DNA of 64,000 nucleotides from Pseudarthrobacter sp. L1SW (GCF_020809045.1 NZ_CP078079.1:2294001-2358000), one strand, 5' to 3'. Positions 7,994-17,554 are shown, counted from the first letter of the stretch. Notes: generated by a model not told the origin, from the letters alone. A program made the numbers and translations.

Positions 7994-9074
7994 ATGGCAC
8001 GCCGCAGAGCTGCAGCCGTTGCCGGCCTGGCCTTCATTCTTGGCTGCCTGACCGTGGTGGCGGCCTGCCAGCCCGGAACGCCTCCGCCCGCCGTCGAACA
8101 GCCTTCTTCGGCACCTTCTGGACATCCTTCCGAGCACCCGGCAGCCACAGCGCCCGCCCGGCTGCGGGTCACCGCGGCCGGTGACTATTCCTCAGGCAGG
8201 GAGGCTGCCGGCGTGCTGGCCCGGATCGGCGCCATTAAGCCGGACGCCCACTTCGCGCTTGGCGACCTCTCCTACAGTTCCCCTGGAGAGGAACAGCGCT
8301 GGTGTGACCTTGTGGCGTCCCACACGGGTGCCGGCTTTCCGTTTGAACTCGTGGCAGGAAACCACGAAAGCAACGGCAGGGACGGCTACATCGACGACTT
8401 CGCGGCGTGCCTGCCAAACCGGCTGCCCGGCATGGTGGGCGCGTACGGCCGCCAATACTACGTGGACGTCCCCCAGCAGGACCCGGTGGCAAGGTTTCAT
8501 CATGGTCTCCCCGGGCATCCCCTTCCGGGATGGAACGTGGGACTACTCGGCCGGCAGTGCACGGTACAACTGGACCGCGGCGGCCATCGACGGTGCCAGG
8601 TCTGCGTCCATCCCCTGGGTGGTGGTGGGAATGCACACCGTCTGCCTGTCCCTTGGGGTGTACGGCTGCCAGGCCGGGTCCGCGCTGACCGACCTGATGG
8701 TCAGCAAGGGCGTTGACCTGGTGTTGAACGGCCACGAACACCTGTACCAGCGCACCAAGCAACTGTCCACCGGAAACGGCTGCGCCGCGATCAACCCCGG
8801 TGCCTACAACGCCGAGTGCGTGCGCAGGGACGGCAACAACTTGTCCAAGGGCGCGGGAACTGTCTTCGTCACGGTGGGTACCGGCGGGGTGCCCCTGAGG
8901 AGGGTACACACTGATGATCCTGAGGCACCCTATTTCGCCGCGTACTCGGGCCAGAATGCCACGCCGAGCCACGGGCTGCTGGACCTGCGGTTTACCGGGA
9001 CTTCGCTGGCAGGACGTTTTGTGGCCACCGCCGGCAGTTTCCAGGATGCCTTCACCATCACCGGCGGCAAGTGA
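7994..9074 (+). pseudogene. Metallophosphoesterase lipoprotein interrupted by a +1 frameshift
   Basis: Two overlapping frames together encode one calcineurin-like phosphoesterase of about 359 residues. The first (from ATG 7994) has a signal peptide with lipobox VAAC, then metal-ligand motifs GDY, GDLSY and GNHES. The second frame carries the remaining ligands GMHTV and GHEH and runs to TGA at 9072-9074. The break is at 8498: removing that C restores ARFIMVSPGIPF across the junction. Either a real pseudogene or a single-base sequencing error; no slippery heptamer was seen. If repaired it would be a secreted, membrane-anchored phosphatase. Confidence 0.85.
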
Positions 9075-9121
9075 CCCGGAACGGTACTGCCCGCCACCCC
9101 GGCCACAGTGACGTAGCCCGG

Positions 9122-9997
9122 CTATCCCCTGACGGCTCCGGACAGGGCAAAGGAATTGCCGGCGCCCCTGGCCACAATGACGTAAAGAGCCAGCACCGGC
9201 AGTGAATACAGGATGGAGAACGCAGCCAACTGGCCGTAGGCCACGGCCCCGTGCTGGCCGAAGAAACTGAAGATGGACACCGCCGCCGGCTGCCGTGCCT
9301 CGGACAGGAGCAGCACAAACGGCACAAAGAAGTTCCCCCAGGCCTGGATGAACACAAAGACGAACACCACGCCCAGCCCCTGCTTCATCAGCGGCAGCAC
9401 AATGGTCCGGAGCGCAGCCATCCTGGTTGCGCCGTCCACCCAGGCAGCCTCTTCCAGCGACGCCGGCACGCCGTCCATGAAGTTCTTGGTCATCCAGATG
9501 GCCATGGGCAGGGTGGTGGTGGCCATAAAGAGGATGGTGGCGGGCATCGAGTCGAGCAGCTCGAACTGGACGAAGAGCCCGTACACCGGGACCATGATGG
9601 CGGTGATGGGCAGGCACGTTCCGAACAGGACGGTGTACATGAACGGCCGGTTGAACCGGGACTGGTAGCGGGACAGCGGATAGGCGGCCAGCACCGCTGC
9701 AACCAGTGTCACGGCGGCCGTCCCCCCGGACAACACCAGGCTGTTCCACAGTGGCAGGAGGAGCAGTTCCGGCGTCAGGACGGCGGCGAAGTTGGCCAGG
9801 CCGACGGCGGGCGGCAACCTCAGTTCATGGCCGGCTTCGGCATCGAGGGACGCCAGGATGAGCCAGAGCAGGGGCAGCAGGAAGCTGGCGCCGATCAGGA
9901 GCAGCACCAGGTCAGCCGGAGTCCTGCCGGCCCGGCGCCGTTGCGGCCCTGGAGTGCCAACCGGACGCGTGCGGGCCGTCTTGGCGGGGGCGCTCAT
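9122..9997 (-). CDS. Carbohydrate ABC transporter permease (MalG-like)
   Basis: A 291-residue inner-membrane permease with six hydrophobic segments. The cytoplasmic EAA loop, which docks the ATPase, reads EEAAWVDGATRMAALRTIVL at about residues 190-210. It belongs to the binding-protein-dependent sugar importers (CUT1). The ATG overlaps the upstream permease stop as ATGA. No ATPase gene follows; in many actinobacteria such systems share a common ATPase (MsiK type), which is inferred here. Substrate unknown. Confidence 0.92.
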   Translation of the reverse strand: MSAPAKTARTRPVGTPGPQRRRAGRTPADLVLLLIGASFLLPLLWLILASLDAEAGHELRLPPAVGLANFAAVLTPELLLLPLWNSLVLSGGTAAVTLVAAVLAAYPLSRYQSRFNRPFMYTVLFGTCLPITAIMVPVYGLFVQFELLDSMPATILFMATTTLPMAIWMTKNFMDGVPASLEEAAWVDGATRMAALRTIVLPLMKQGLGVVFVFVFIQAWGNFFVPFVLLLSEARQPAAVSIFSFFGQHGAVAYGQLAAFSILYSLPVLALYVIVARGAGNSFALSGAVRG

Positions 9998-10875
9998 GGC
10001 TTCCGTTCGCGGAGCAGCCGGATGTACGCCAGGCCGAAGATGGCGCCAATGAGGATGAGCACAGAGGCCACCGCAGTCCCATAGCCAATGTCACCGAACT
10101 TGAACGCCTCCTGGTAGGCGAGGACAGGGAGCGTGGTGCTCGCGTTGGCCGGTCCGCCCGCCGTCATCACCCACACCAGCGTGAACACCGCGAGCGTCTG
10201 CAGCGTGATCAGCATCAGGTTGGTGGTGATGCTTCCGCGGATCATCGGCAGCGTGATGAAGGCGAGCCGCTGCCAGCCGCGCGCACCGTCCATCTGGGCC
10301 GCCTCTGTCACCTCAGCCGGAACGTCGTTCAGCGCCGCCCGGTACACCAGCATGGAAAAGGCGGTCCCACGCCACACGTTGGCAAGCGTCACGGCCACCA
10401 TGGGAAAGGCGTAGAGCCAGTCCGCCCGGCCCAGCCCCAGGCGCCCCAACAGCTGGTTCAGCGTCCCGTCGCCGCTGAAAAAGGCGTAGGCGGCGAAGGC
10501 TGCCACTATTTCGGGAAGCACCCAGGCCGCCACCACCGTGGTGCCGACGGCGGCGGACACTGCTGGCCGGGCCCGCCGCATCAGCACGGCCAGGGCCAGT
10601 CCCAGCAGGTTCTGGCCGAGTACCGCAGAACCTCCCACAAACATAACGGTGAGGAAAAGGGACAGCGGGAACACCGGGTCCGTAAGCAGCCGGCCATAGT
10701 TCTCCAGCCCCACCCATGAAGGGTTGCGGGCGCTGCGCCCGGTCAGTCCGGCGTTGGTCAGCGAGGCGTGGAACGCCCAGAGCACGGGTCCGGCAAGGAA
10801 GACGAGAAGGAGCAGAACAGCAGGAAGGACCGGCAGGTACCGCAACAGTTGCCGTGCCGTGGAAGGGAGCTGCAA
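9994..10875 (-). CDS. Carbohydrate ABC transporter permease (MalF-like)
   Basis: A 293-residue permease with six membrane segments starting at about residue 13 (LPVLPAVLLLLVFLAGPVLW). The EAA loop is TEAAQMDGARGWQRLAFITL. The chosen start is TTG at 10873-10875, with GGAAG about 8 nt upstream that overlaps the stop of the binding-protein gene; no nearer ATG or GTG fits. It pairs with the MalG-like permease downstream to form the transmembrane channel. Confidence 0.9.
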   Translation of the reverse strand: MQLPSTARQLLRYLPVLPAVLLLLVFLAGPVLWAFHASLTNAGLTGRSARNPSWVGLENYGRLLTDPVFPLSLFLTVMFVGGSAVLGQNLLGLALAVLMRRARPAVSAAVGTTVVAAWVLPEIVAAFAAYAFFSGDGTLNQLLGRLGLGRADWLYAFPMVAVTLANVWRGTAFSMLVYRAALNDVPAEVTEAAQMDGARGWQRLAFITLPMIRGSITTNLMLITLQTLAVFTLVWVMTAGGPANASTTLPVLAYQEAFKFGDIGYGTAVASVLILIGAIFGLAYIRLLRERKP

Positions 10876-10879
10876 TGGG

Positions 10880-12232
10880 CTACTTCCGGACGGTCTTGTC
10901 GCCGCCCACGATCCCGGCCACTGCGGCGTCGTAGTCCGCAGCTGCCTCTTCCGGTGACCTGTTGCCGGTGATGACGGCTTCGGTGGCCTCCTGGACGGCC
11001 GCTGAAATCCGGGGGTAGTCAGCGGTGGCCGGGCGGTACCGGGTCACCGAAACAAGCTTGGATACGTCCCTGACGAACGGATTCGCGTCAAGGTACTGCT
11101 GCTCGGCAGCCACGTCCTGCCGGACGGCAATCTGTGAGCTTTCCACGGTGAAGGCCAGCGAATTCTTCTTGTTCAGCGCGGTGGTGAGGAAGCTGAAAGC
11201 CAGGTCCGGCTCCTTCGTCCCCGCCCCTAGTGCCAGGGTCCAGCCGCCGGACATGCTCACGGCCCCGGGTGCCTGGCCGTTCTGGGTGGGGAAGGGGGCG
11301 ACAGCGATGTCCTGCTCGTAGCCGGGCCATTCGTAGGATCCGCCATCCTGCCAGAACGACGGCGCATAGGAGCCTTCCACGGTTGCGCCGAGTTTGCCGT
11401 CCGGGAACCATTCACCGAAGACCTTTTTCCAGACATTCGCGTCCAGGGCCTCAGCCGGGGACACCGCCAGCTGCTCTTCGTACAGCGTTTCAAGGAAAGC
11501 CAGTGAGTCCCGGAAGCCGGCGGAACCAACCACCCATTTCCCCGCCTCTTCGTCGTACAGGGCGGACCCCGTCCCGTACAGCAGCTCGTAGAAGCTTTGC
11601 ATGACGGTGCCCTCGCCCGTGCCCTTGCCCGCGTACATGTTGAACGGGGTGACGGTGGGGTCGTTGGCCTTGATTTTCCGGGCGGTGTCCAGGATGTCCT
11701 GCCAGCTCCGCGGCTGCCAGGGAAGGCTGATTCCGGCCTTTTCCAGGACCTTCCGGTTGTACCAGATGGCACGGGTGTCCGTGCCCAACGGCACTGCGTA
11801 CGTCCCGCCGTCGTCCGCACGCCCTGCCGCCTTGGCGCCGTCGTCGAACCTGTCCCAGTCCGCCCAGCCCGCAAGGTGGCTGTCCAGCTTCAGGAGGTAG
11901 CCGGCGTCCACGTCCGAGCGGACCTTGAACGTGTCCTCATAGAACACGTCCGGCGCCGTGGACGGCGACCGCAAGGCCAGCGCGAGTTTGGTGCCGTAGT
12001 CGTCGTCGTTGCCCTGGATGGGCTGCAGCTCCACCTTGACGCCCTGGTTCGCCGCCTCGAACTCCTGCTTGGCGGCCTGGAGCATGGTATCCAGGGCGGT
12101 GAAGGAATCGGTCTTCTGGTAGGCCACCTTCAGGGTCTTGGAAGCGCCCGCAGAATCACCCGGATTGCACGCCGCCAGGACAATCATTGCCGAAGCGATG
12201 AGGGACATGGTCTTCACTGACTGGCGACGCAT
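10880..12232 (-). CDS. Extracellular sugar-binding lipoprotein
   Basis: A 450-residue solute-binding protein of the ABC importer. The N terminus MRRQSVKTMSLIASAMIVLA ends in a lipobox (LAAC), so it is predicted to be a lipid-anchored extracellular receptor. SBP_bac_1-like features include EFEAANQGVKVEL and APDVFYEDTF. The frame is open to a TTG at 12250, but ATG at 12230-12232 has GGAG just upstream and starts a proper signal peptide. The two permeases follow directly; the ligand is probably an oligosaccharide but cannot be named. Confidence 0.9.
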   Translation of the reverse strand: MRRQSVKTMSLIASAMIVLAACNPGDSAGASKTLKVAYQKTDSFTALDTMLQAAKQEFEAANQGVKVELQPIQGNDDDYGTKLALALRSPSTAPDVFYEDTFKVRSDVDAGYLLKLDSHLAGWADWDRFDDGAKAAGRADDGGTYAVPLGTDTRAIWYNRKVLEKAGISLPWQPRSWQDILDTARKIKANDPTVTPFNMYAGKGTGEGTVMQSFYELLYGTGSALYDEEAGKWVVGSAGFRDSLAFLETLYEEQLAVSPAEALDANVWKKVFGEWFPDGKLGATVEGSYAPSFWQDGGSYEWPGYEQDIAVAPFPTQNGQAPGAVSMSGGWTLALGAGTKEPDLAFSFLTTALNKKNSLAFTVESSQIAVRQDVAAEQQYLDANPFVRDVSKLVSVTRYRPATADYPRISAAVQEATEAVITGNRSPEEAAADYDAAVAGIVGGDKTVRK

Positions 12233-12349
12233 GGTGCTCCATTCGGTCAATGGCTGCGGTCCCCTTTGTCAGCGGGCCCCAGCCGCGGCAATAAGCAAAT
12301 GCTAGATGGACGCCCCGGCCCAAACAAGGCGGTGCGCCCGGCACACCCG

Positions 12350-13603
12350 TCAGCTCTCCAGCAGGAGCCGCTGGGCCCGGGGAGCCAGCGTGTGTTCCAG
12401 GACCAGCGAGGCCGCGCCGATGGCTCCGACGTCATCGCCTACCCCGGTCCCCACCACCTCGATGGGATGGATCAGCCGCGTGTCGCTGTTGGCATCGAGC
12501 AGGGCAGGAATCTTCTCGAGGTAGCGGCCGGCCAGGCGGCTCCAGAAGGGCCCGCCGAACACCACGCGCTCAACGTCGAGCGTGTTGGTGACCACCGATG
12601 CTGCACGCGCCACCCGCACTGCGGACTTGTCGATGATGGCAAGGGCCTGTTCGTTTCCCTCGTCCGCGAGGTCGCACAGCCGGGAAAAGCTTTGCTGGAT
12701 TTCCGCGCCGCTGTTCCCCGACCGCGTGCCGTCCAGGATGCCGGCGGCCTCCGCTTCGGCCACCAGGACCTGCGGGATGCAGGTGGATTTCACGCAGCCG
12801 CGCAGGCCGCAGTCACAAGGGGGACCATCCGGGTCCACCACAATGTGGCCGATCTCGCCGGCATTTCCGGAGGTTCCCCGGACAACCTCGTCATTGAGCA
12901 CAATGCCGCAGCCGATGCCCGTGCCCATGTACATAAAGATGAAGCTGCCGGAGCCGCTGGGGCCGCCGGCCCACGTTTCCGCGACGGCGGCGCTGGTGAC
13001 GTCCTTGTCCACCAGGACCGAATAGCCGGTGGCTTCGGAAAGGGCGCTGCGCAGTTCCACCCGGTCCCAGCCGGGGAGCAGCGGCGGGTCCACCACGGTG
13101 CCGTTGTCCAGGTCGATGGGGCCGGGGGCCGCGAGCCCAAGTCCGGCGATCCTCTCCCGGTCCACGCCGGAGTCCTCCACGAGCTTGGCGATCTCCTCGG
13201 CAATGGTGGAAATGACCGCGGATGGATCGTTGCCGCCGGGAGTTTTGATCCTCGAGTGTCGTACCACCGCGCCCACCAGGTCCAGGACCACGAAGGTGGT
13301 GACAGCGGGGTCGAGGTGGACTCCCAAAGCGAACACGCCGCCGGGGTTGAGCCGCAGGATGGTGCGCGGCTTGCCGGGACCGCTGCCTTCCTTGCCGGCC
13401 TCCACGATGAGGTGCTGGTCAAGGAGGCGCCGGGAGATGTTGGAGATGGTCTGGGGCGAAAGGCCCACGATCTGGGCGAGTTCCACGCGGCTCAGCCCGC
13501 CGGAGGACCTGCGGATGGCGTCCAGGATCACCGTAAGGTTGAAGTCCCCCATTTTGGGCAGGTTGGTTCCGCGCCTCGGTGAGGATTGGCGGATCTCAGT
13601 CAC
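12350..13603 (-). CDS. ROK-family transcriptional repressor
   Basis: A 417-residue regulator: an N-terminal winged helix (about 22-75, LSRVELAQIVGLSPQTISNI) and a ROK sugar-kinase-like domain. The zinc motif reads CDCGLRGCVKST, with Lys where many ROK proteins have Glu. GTG at 13601-13603 has AGGGGA upstream. It is placed 118 bp in front of the ABC importer on the same strand, so it most likely senses the imported sugar or a derivative and represses this operon. Whether it has retained kinase activity is unclear. Confidence 0.9.
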   Translation of the reverse strand: MTEIRQSSPRRGTNLPKMGDFNLTVILDAIRRSSGGLSRVELAQIVGLSPQTISNISRRLLDQHLIVEAGKEGSGPGKPRTILRLNPGGVFALGVHLDPAVTTFVVLDLVGAVVRHSRIKTPGGNDPSAVISTIAEEIAKLVEDSGVDRERIAGLGLAAPGPIDLDNGTVVDPPLLPGWDRVELRSALSEATGYSVLVDKDVTSAAVAETWAGGPSGSGSFIFMYMGTGIGCGIVLNDEVVRGTSGNAGEIGHIVVDPDGPPCDCGLRGCVKSTCIPQVLVAEAEAAGILDGTRSGNSGAEIQQSFSRLCDLADEGNEQALAIIDKSAVRVARAASVVTNTLDVERVVFGGPFWSRLAGRYLEKIPALLDANSDTRLIHPIEVVGTGVGDDVGAIGAASLVLEHTLAPRAQRLLLES

Positions 13604-13803
13604 GGCGTCCCCTAAACGTCTTTGGCCACGTACTTGTGGTGATGCTTGAATCGTACGTTACGCGTGGTCACAGACCCATAGGCGGGCGCGACGGCGCGGC
13701 GCGGCAAGGTGCGTTCCCCACCGGGGCACGGCTGAGGACGCGCCGGTTCCGGCTGGTCCGTCGCCAGTTACGCATCCGTGCTTATCCCGAGTGTCCGTCT
13801 TCA

Positions 13804-15069
13804 TCAGTCGCCGCGCCGCGTGCTCACGGTCACCGTGAACTTGGGGTTCCTGCCTTTCACGGCGGTAGGCCCAACGTGCCGCTCCAACGCGGGCAGGTAG
13901 GGCAGGTGGCGGTTGAAGACCGTCCACAGCTCGCCCTCGGGCGCGAGTACCCGGCCCGCTGCCTCAATCATCTTCAGGCCTGCTCCGGCATGGACCCCGG
14001 CGCCAACATGGAACGGCGGGTTGAGCAGCACCAGGTCCACGCTGCCCGGGGCAAGGGTGCTGAGGGCGTCATCCTGCAGGACGGTGATGCGGCCGCCCAG
14101 CCCGTTGGCCTCTGCCGTTGCCCGCGCGGAGGCCACCGCGGCGGCGGACTGGTCAGTGGCCGTCACCGCCGCCCCCGGGTGCTGCCGGGCGTACATGGCG
14201 GCGAGGATTCCCGTACCGCAGCCGAGGTCGACGGCGTGCCGGGCCGGCTTCATGGATGGCAGGAACGTCAGGAGGAACCTGGTGCCGATGTCCAGTTTGG
14301 TGCCGGCGAACACTGCCCCATGGGCAGCCACGTGGAGGTCAAGCTCGGCCAGGTGTTCGACGGCGGGATAGCGTTCCGTTTCCGCGTCCCCTTTCGGCCC
14401 GCCAGCCAGGACCACGCGGGACTTCTGCCTGGCGAGCTGCGGCTGGACGGAGGAGAAGTGGCGTTCCAGCACGGCGTTCATGCCGAGGGACATGTGCTTG
14501 ACCCGCCCGCCCGCCAGGAGCTGTACGTCCGGCGCGGCGTACCGGGCGACGGCGGCGGTGATCTCGTCCAGCTCGGCGAGCGTTTTGGGCAGCTGCAGCA
14601 GTACTGCCTGCGCGCCGGCCAGGAGTTCCGGGCCGAGCGGCAGCTGCCTGAAGCCCGGGTCCCCGTCCGTGCCGCCTGGCGGCGGCACCGCCAGCATGTC
14701 CGGCAGCAGTCCGGCGATGTGCAGTGCGGCTGCATTGAGCTGCAGGGCCCGCTCCCCCGTGATCAGGTCCTGGTGCACGCGCACGGAGCCCGGGCTGAGC
14801 GTGGCGAGGGCGCCGAGCGCCAGGGCGCCGTACCGGTCTCCGATGACGGCCACCGCGCTTCCTGCGGGCACCAGGCCTCCGGCCGTCTCCAGCAGGAGAC
14901 GGTCCGTGGCGTCCCACGCTTGCAGGTTGGGTGCTTCCACATCCGGCCTGCGCCGGAGTGCCGAGAAGAGGTCGCCAAGACTGTTTGATGCCAAGTGTTC
15001 CAGCTGCTTTCCGTTGTGCCTGGATTTAAGGACATTTGCCGGTGCTGCCCCTGACCCGCGGCCGCTCAT
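13804..15069 (-). CDS. RsmC/RlmG-like rRNA methyltransferase
   Basis: A 421-residue protein with two methyltransferase-like halves, the architecture of RsmC (16S G1207) and RlmG (23S G1835). The C-terminal half is the catalytic one: HAVDLGCGTGILAAMYARQH (SAM binding) and VLLNPPFH (NPPF catalytic motif). The frame extends 78 codons upstream, but that part is shadow of the next gene; ATG at 15067-15069 overlaps the stop of the monooxygenase as ATGA. Which of the two guanosines it modifies cannot be told from sequence alone. Confidence 0.87.
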   Translation of the reverse strand: MSGRGSGAAPANVLKSRHNGKQLEHLASNSLGDLFSALRRRPDVEAPNLQAWDATDRLLLETAGGLVPAGSAVAVIGDRYGALALGALATLSPGSVRVHQDLITGERALQLNAAALHIAGLLPDMLAVPPPGGTDGDPGFRQLPLGPELLAGAQAVLLQLPKTLAELDEITAAVARYAAPDVQLLAGGRVKHMSLGMNAVLERHFSSVQPQLARQKSRVVLAGGPKGDAETERYPAVEHLAELDLHVAAHGAVFAGTKLDIGTRFLLTFLPSMKPARHAVDLGCGTGILAAMYARQHPGAAVTATDQSAAAVASARATAEANGLGGRITVLQDDALSTLAPGSVDLVLLNPPFHVGAGVHAGAGLKMIEAAGRVLAPEGELWTVFNRHLPYLPALERHVGPTAVKGRNPKFTVTVSTRRGD

Positions 15070-16148
15070 CCCCAACTTACCGGGGCCGGGGCGGGGGTGA
15101 TTCCCGGCAGTTTCAAGATGGCCGCCACGGCGGCGCGTCCCGCCCGGTTGGCGCCGATAGTGGACGACGACGGGCCGTAGCCCACCAGATGGACGCGCGG
15201 TTCGGCTGCCACCTGGGTTCCGTCCATCATGATTCCGCCGCCGGGTCCCCTGAGGTGCAACGGTGCGAGATGCTCGAGTTCCGCACGGAAGCCGGTGGCC
15301 CACAGGATCACGTCCGCCGGCAGGAAGCCCCCATCGGCGAGCCTGACGCCGTCGGGCTCTATGGAGGTGAACATCGGCTGCCGGTTGAGCGCTCCCCTTG
15401 CGGCCGCCGCCTTGAGGGCCGGGGTCCGCATCAGTCCCGTCACGGATACCACGCTCTGCGGCGGCAACCCCTTGCGGACCCGCTCCTCAACCAGGGCAAC
15501 GGCGTCGTGGCCTGCCTTGGCGTCGAACTCTTCGTCCCGCCACACCGGCTCCCGGCGGGTGAACCAGCTGGTGGTGGTGACGCGGGAGATCTCATCGAGG
15601 AGGCCCACGGCCGAGATGCCGCCGCCGACAACAATCACGTGGCGGCCGGCGAACTCCTCCGCGGAAACATAGTCGGCCACGTGCAGCTGCTGCCCGCGGA
15701 ACGTCGACTGTCCCGGATAGATGGGCCAAAAGGGGCGGGTCCAGGTGCCGGTGGCATTGATGACGGCCTTGGCTATCCAGTCCCCGGCAGACGTGCCGAC
15801 CCTCAGCAGGCCCGCGGGGTCCGTGTCTTCACGCAGGACCGACTGCACCTTTACCGGCCGCCGGACGGACAGACCCAGGTCCTGCTCATAGCCGCCGAAG
15901 TAGCGGGCCAGGAATTCCGAACTGGGCTCGCGCGGGTCCACAGCCGGCTTTGCCATGCCGGGAAGATCGCTGATGCCATTGACGGTAGCCATCCGCAGGC
16001 TCTTCCAGCGGTGCCGCCACGCGCCTCCCGGGCCGTCCTCGGCGTCGAGCATGACATAGTCAACGCCGCGGCGCTGAAGGTGGTAGGCGGCGGAGAGCCC
16101 GGCCTGGCCCGCGCCGATGACGACGACGTCGGTTCGGGCAGAATTCAC
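15066..16148 (-). CDS. Flavin-containing monooxygenase-like NAD(P)/FAD oxidoreductase
   Basis: A 360-residue flavoprotein. FAD-binding Rossmann motif GAGQAG near residue 12 (DVVVIGAGQAGLSAAYHLQR), a second nucleotide-binding motif VVVGGGISAVG near residue 175 for NADPH, and the ATGF segment (VILWATGFRAELEHL) typical of YUC/FMO-like proteins. GTG start at 16146-16148 with GGGGAG almost adjacent. Substrate unknown. It is coupled to the downstream rRNA methyltransferase by ATGA and divergent from cfa. Confidence 0.87.
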   Translation of the reverse strand: MNSARTDVVVIGAGQAGLSAAYHLQRRGVDYVMLDAEDGPGGAWRHRWKSLRMATVNGISDLPGMAKPAVDPREPSSEFLARYFGGYEQDLGLSVRRPVKVQSVLREDTDPAGLLRVGTSAGDWIAKAVINATGTWTRPFWPIYPGQSTFRGQQLHVADYVSAEEFAGRHVIVVGGGISAVGLLDEISRVTTTSWFTRREPVWRDEEFDAKAGHDAVALVEERVRKGLPPQSVVSVTGLMRTPALKAAAARGALNRQPMFTSIEPDGVRLADGGFLPADVILWATGFRAELEHLAPLHLRGPGGGIMMDGTQVAAEPRVHLVGYGPSSSTIGANRAGRAAVAAILKLPGITPAPAPVSWG

Positions 16149-16194
16149 TCCCCAATGATAGTCGCGCGCGGTGTTCGGGCCTTAGTGTTGGCCC

Positions 16195-16218
16195 ATGGAG
16201 ACGGGACGAGCACCATGA
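16195..16218 (+). CDS. Possible 7-codon leader ORF of cfa
   Basis: A short frame METGRAP starts at ATG 16195 and stops at TGA 16216-16218, which overlaps the ATG of cfa as ATGA. A -10-like TAGTGT (16183-16188) lies exactly 6 nt before the first ATG, fitting a leaderless transcript. The cfa start itself has only a weak Shine-Dalgarno sequence, so coupling through this peptide is plausible. This is an inference from layout; no codon bias can be judged in seven codons. Confidence 0.35.
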   Translation: METGRAP

Positions 16219-17537
16219 CAACAGGTACCGGGAATGCAGCGCGGCTCGCCAAGGCCCTGGCAGTAGTACTTGGCACTGAAGAAATACCCCTGCGCCTTCG
16301 CGCGTGGGACGGTTCCGAGGCAGGACCGGCTGGAGCGCCTGTCCTGGAGTTCCGATCCCGCCGGGCGCTGCGCCGGATCCTGTGGTCCCCGGGCCAGCTC
16401 GGCCTGAGCCGGGCCTACGTGGCTGGCGAGATTGACTCCCCGGGGGACATTTTCGCTGCGTTCGCCGCCCTGAGCTCAGCGGGAAAATTCGCGGAGCCCG
16501 GGCCGTTCCGGCCGCTGACCGCCGGTGAGCTCTGGACGCTCCTTCGCACCGCCGTCCGGCTTGGCGCCCTGGGCCCGAACCCGGCGCCACCGCCGGAGGA
16601 GGCGAAGGTGGCCCGGAAAGGACGCGTGCACTCGCGCCGCCGCGACTCCGCAGCCATCTCGCATCATTACGACGTAGGCAACGATTTCTACGCCCTGGTG
16701 CTGGGACCGTCCATGGTCTACTCCTGCGCAGTGTGGCCCGAAGGCAGCTATGACCCGGCGCAGCCGGATGCGGGCGGCCGGCTCGCCGCCGGCCTGGACG
16801 CCGCACAGGAGGCCAAGCTGGACCTGGTGTGCCGCAAGCTGGGCCTCCGGCCGGGCATGCGGGTGTTGGATGTTGGCTGTGGCTGGGGCAGTTTTGCCCT
16901 GCACGCGGCCGGGAAGTACGGCGCAACCGTAGTGGGCGTAACACTCTCCACGGAGCAGGCGATCTTCGCGCGGAAAAGGGCCGCCGACGCCGGACTGACG
17001 GAACGGGTGGACATCCGGGTCCAGGATTACCGGGACGTCCGGGATGGTCCTTTCGACGCCATCAGTTCCATCGGGATGTCCGAGCATGTGGGGCGGGAGC
17101 AGACCCCCGCATACGCCGCTGCCTTGTTCGGCCTGCTCCGGCCGGGCGGGCGGCTGCTCAACCACGCCATCTCATGGAATGCCGGCCGTACCAAGGCCGA
17201 TCCGGATTCCTTCATCCCCCGCTACGTGTTTCCGGACGGGGAGATGATCAGCCTTGGCGAGATGGTTTCCGCCCTGGAGGCAGCCCGCTTCGAGGTCCTG
17301 GATGTAGAGGCGCTGCGGCGCCATTATGCGTTGACCCTGCGGGCATGGGTCAGCAGGCTCGAGGCGAACTGGGACCAGGCTGCAAAGCTCAGCGGCCTCG
17401 GAAGGGCCCGGGTCTGGCGCCTGTACATGGCTTCCAGCGCCCTGGGCTTCGAAGGCGGGCTGACGGGCGTTAACCAGGTCCTGGTCCAGCGGCCGGGCGG
17501 GGACGAACCGCCGTTGCGCCGCACAGCCTGGCTCTGA
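16215..17537 (+). CDS. cfa: Cyclopropane-fatty-acyl-phospholipid synthase family protein
   Basis: A 440-residue SAM-dependent enzyme predicted to methylenate or methylate unsaturated acyl chains of membrane phospholipids. After an N-terminal lipid-binding part it shows SAISHHYDVGNDFYALVLG, MVYSCAVW, the SAM motif VLDVGCGWGS, GMSEHVG and HYALTLRAWVSRLEANWD, all family hallmarks. The open frame begins far upstream (15036) inside the antisense gene; ATG 16215 is the first codon of recognisable protein. It is followed by a bidirectional terminator. A cyclopropane versus tuberculostearate-type product cannot be decided. Confidence 0.92.
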   Translation: MTTGTGNAARLAKALAVVLGTEEIPLRLRAWDGSEAGPAGAPVLEFRSRRALRRILWSPGQLGLSRAYVAGEIDSPGDIFAAFAALSSAGKFAEPGPFRPLTAGELWTLLRTAVRLGALGPNPAPPPEEAKVARKGRVHSRRRDSAAISHHYDVGNDFYALVLGPSMVYSCAVWPEGSYDPAQPDAGGRLAAGLDAAQEAKLDLVCRKLGLRPGMRVLDVGCGWGSFALHAAGKYGATVVGVTLSTEQAIFARKRAADAGLTERVDIRVQDYRDVRDGPFDAISSIGMSEHVGREQTPAYAAALFGLLRPGGRLLNHAISWNAGRTKADPDSFIPRYVFPDGEMISLGEMVSALEAARFEVLDVEALRRHYALTLRAWVSRLEANWDQAAKLSGLGRARVWRLYMASSALGFEGGLTGVNQVLVQRPGGDEPPLRRTAWL

Positions 17538-17554
17538 CTGCCTGCACTCAAAGC

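Noticed and set aside
8491..8505. Programmed frameshifting in the phosphoesterase
   Set aside because: No slippery heptamer or downstream structure is visible; a mutation or error is simpler.
15036..16214. Upstream extension of the cfa frame by 393 codons
   Set aside because: The extension is antisense to the flavin monooxygenase and lacks protein family features; cfa begins at 16215.
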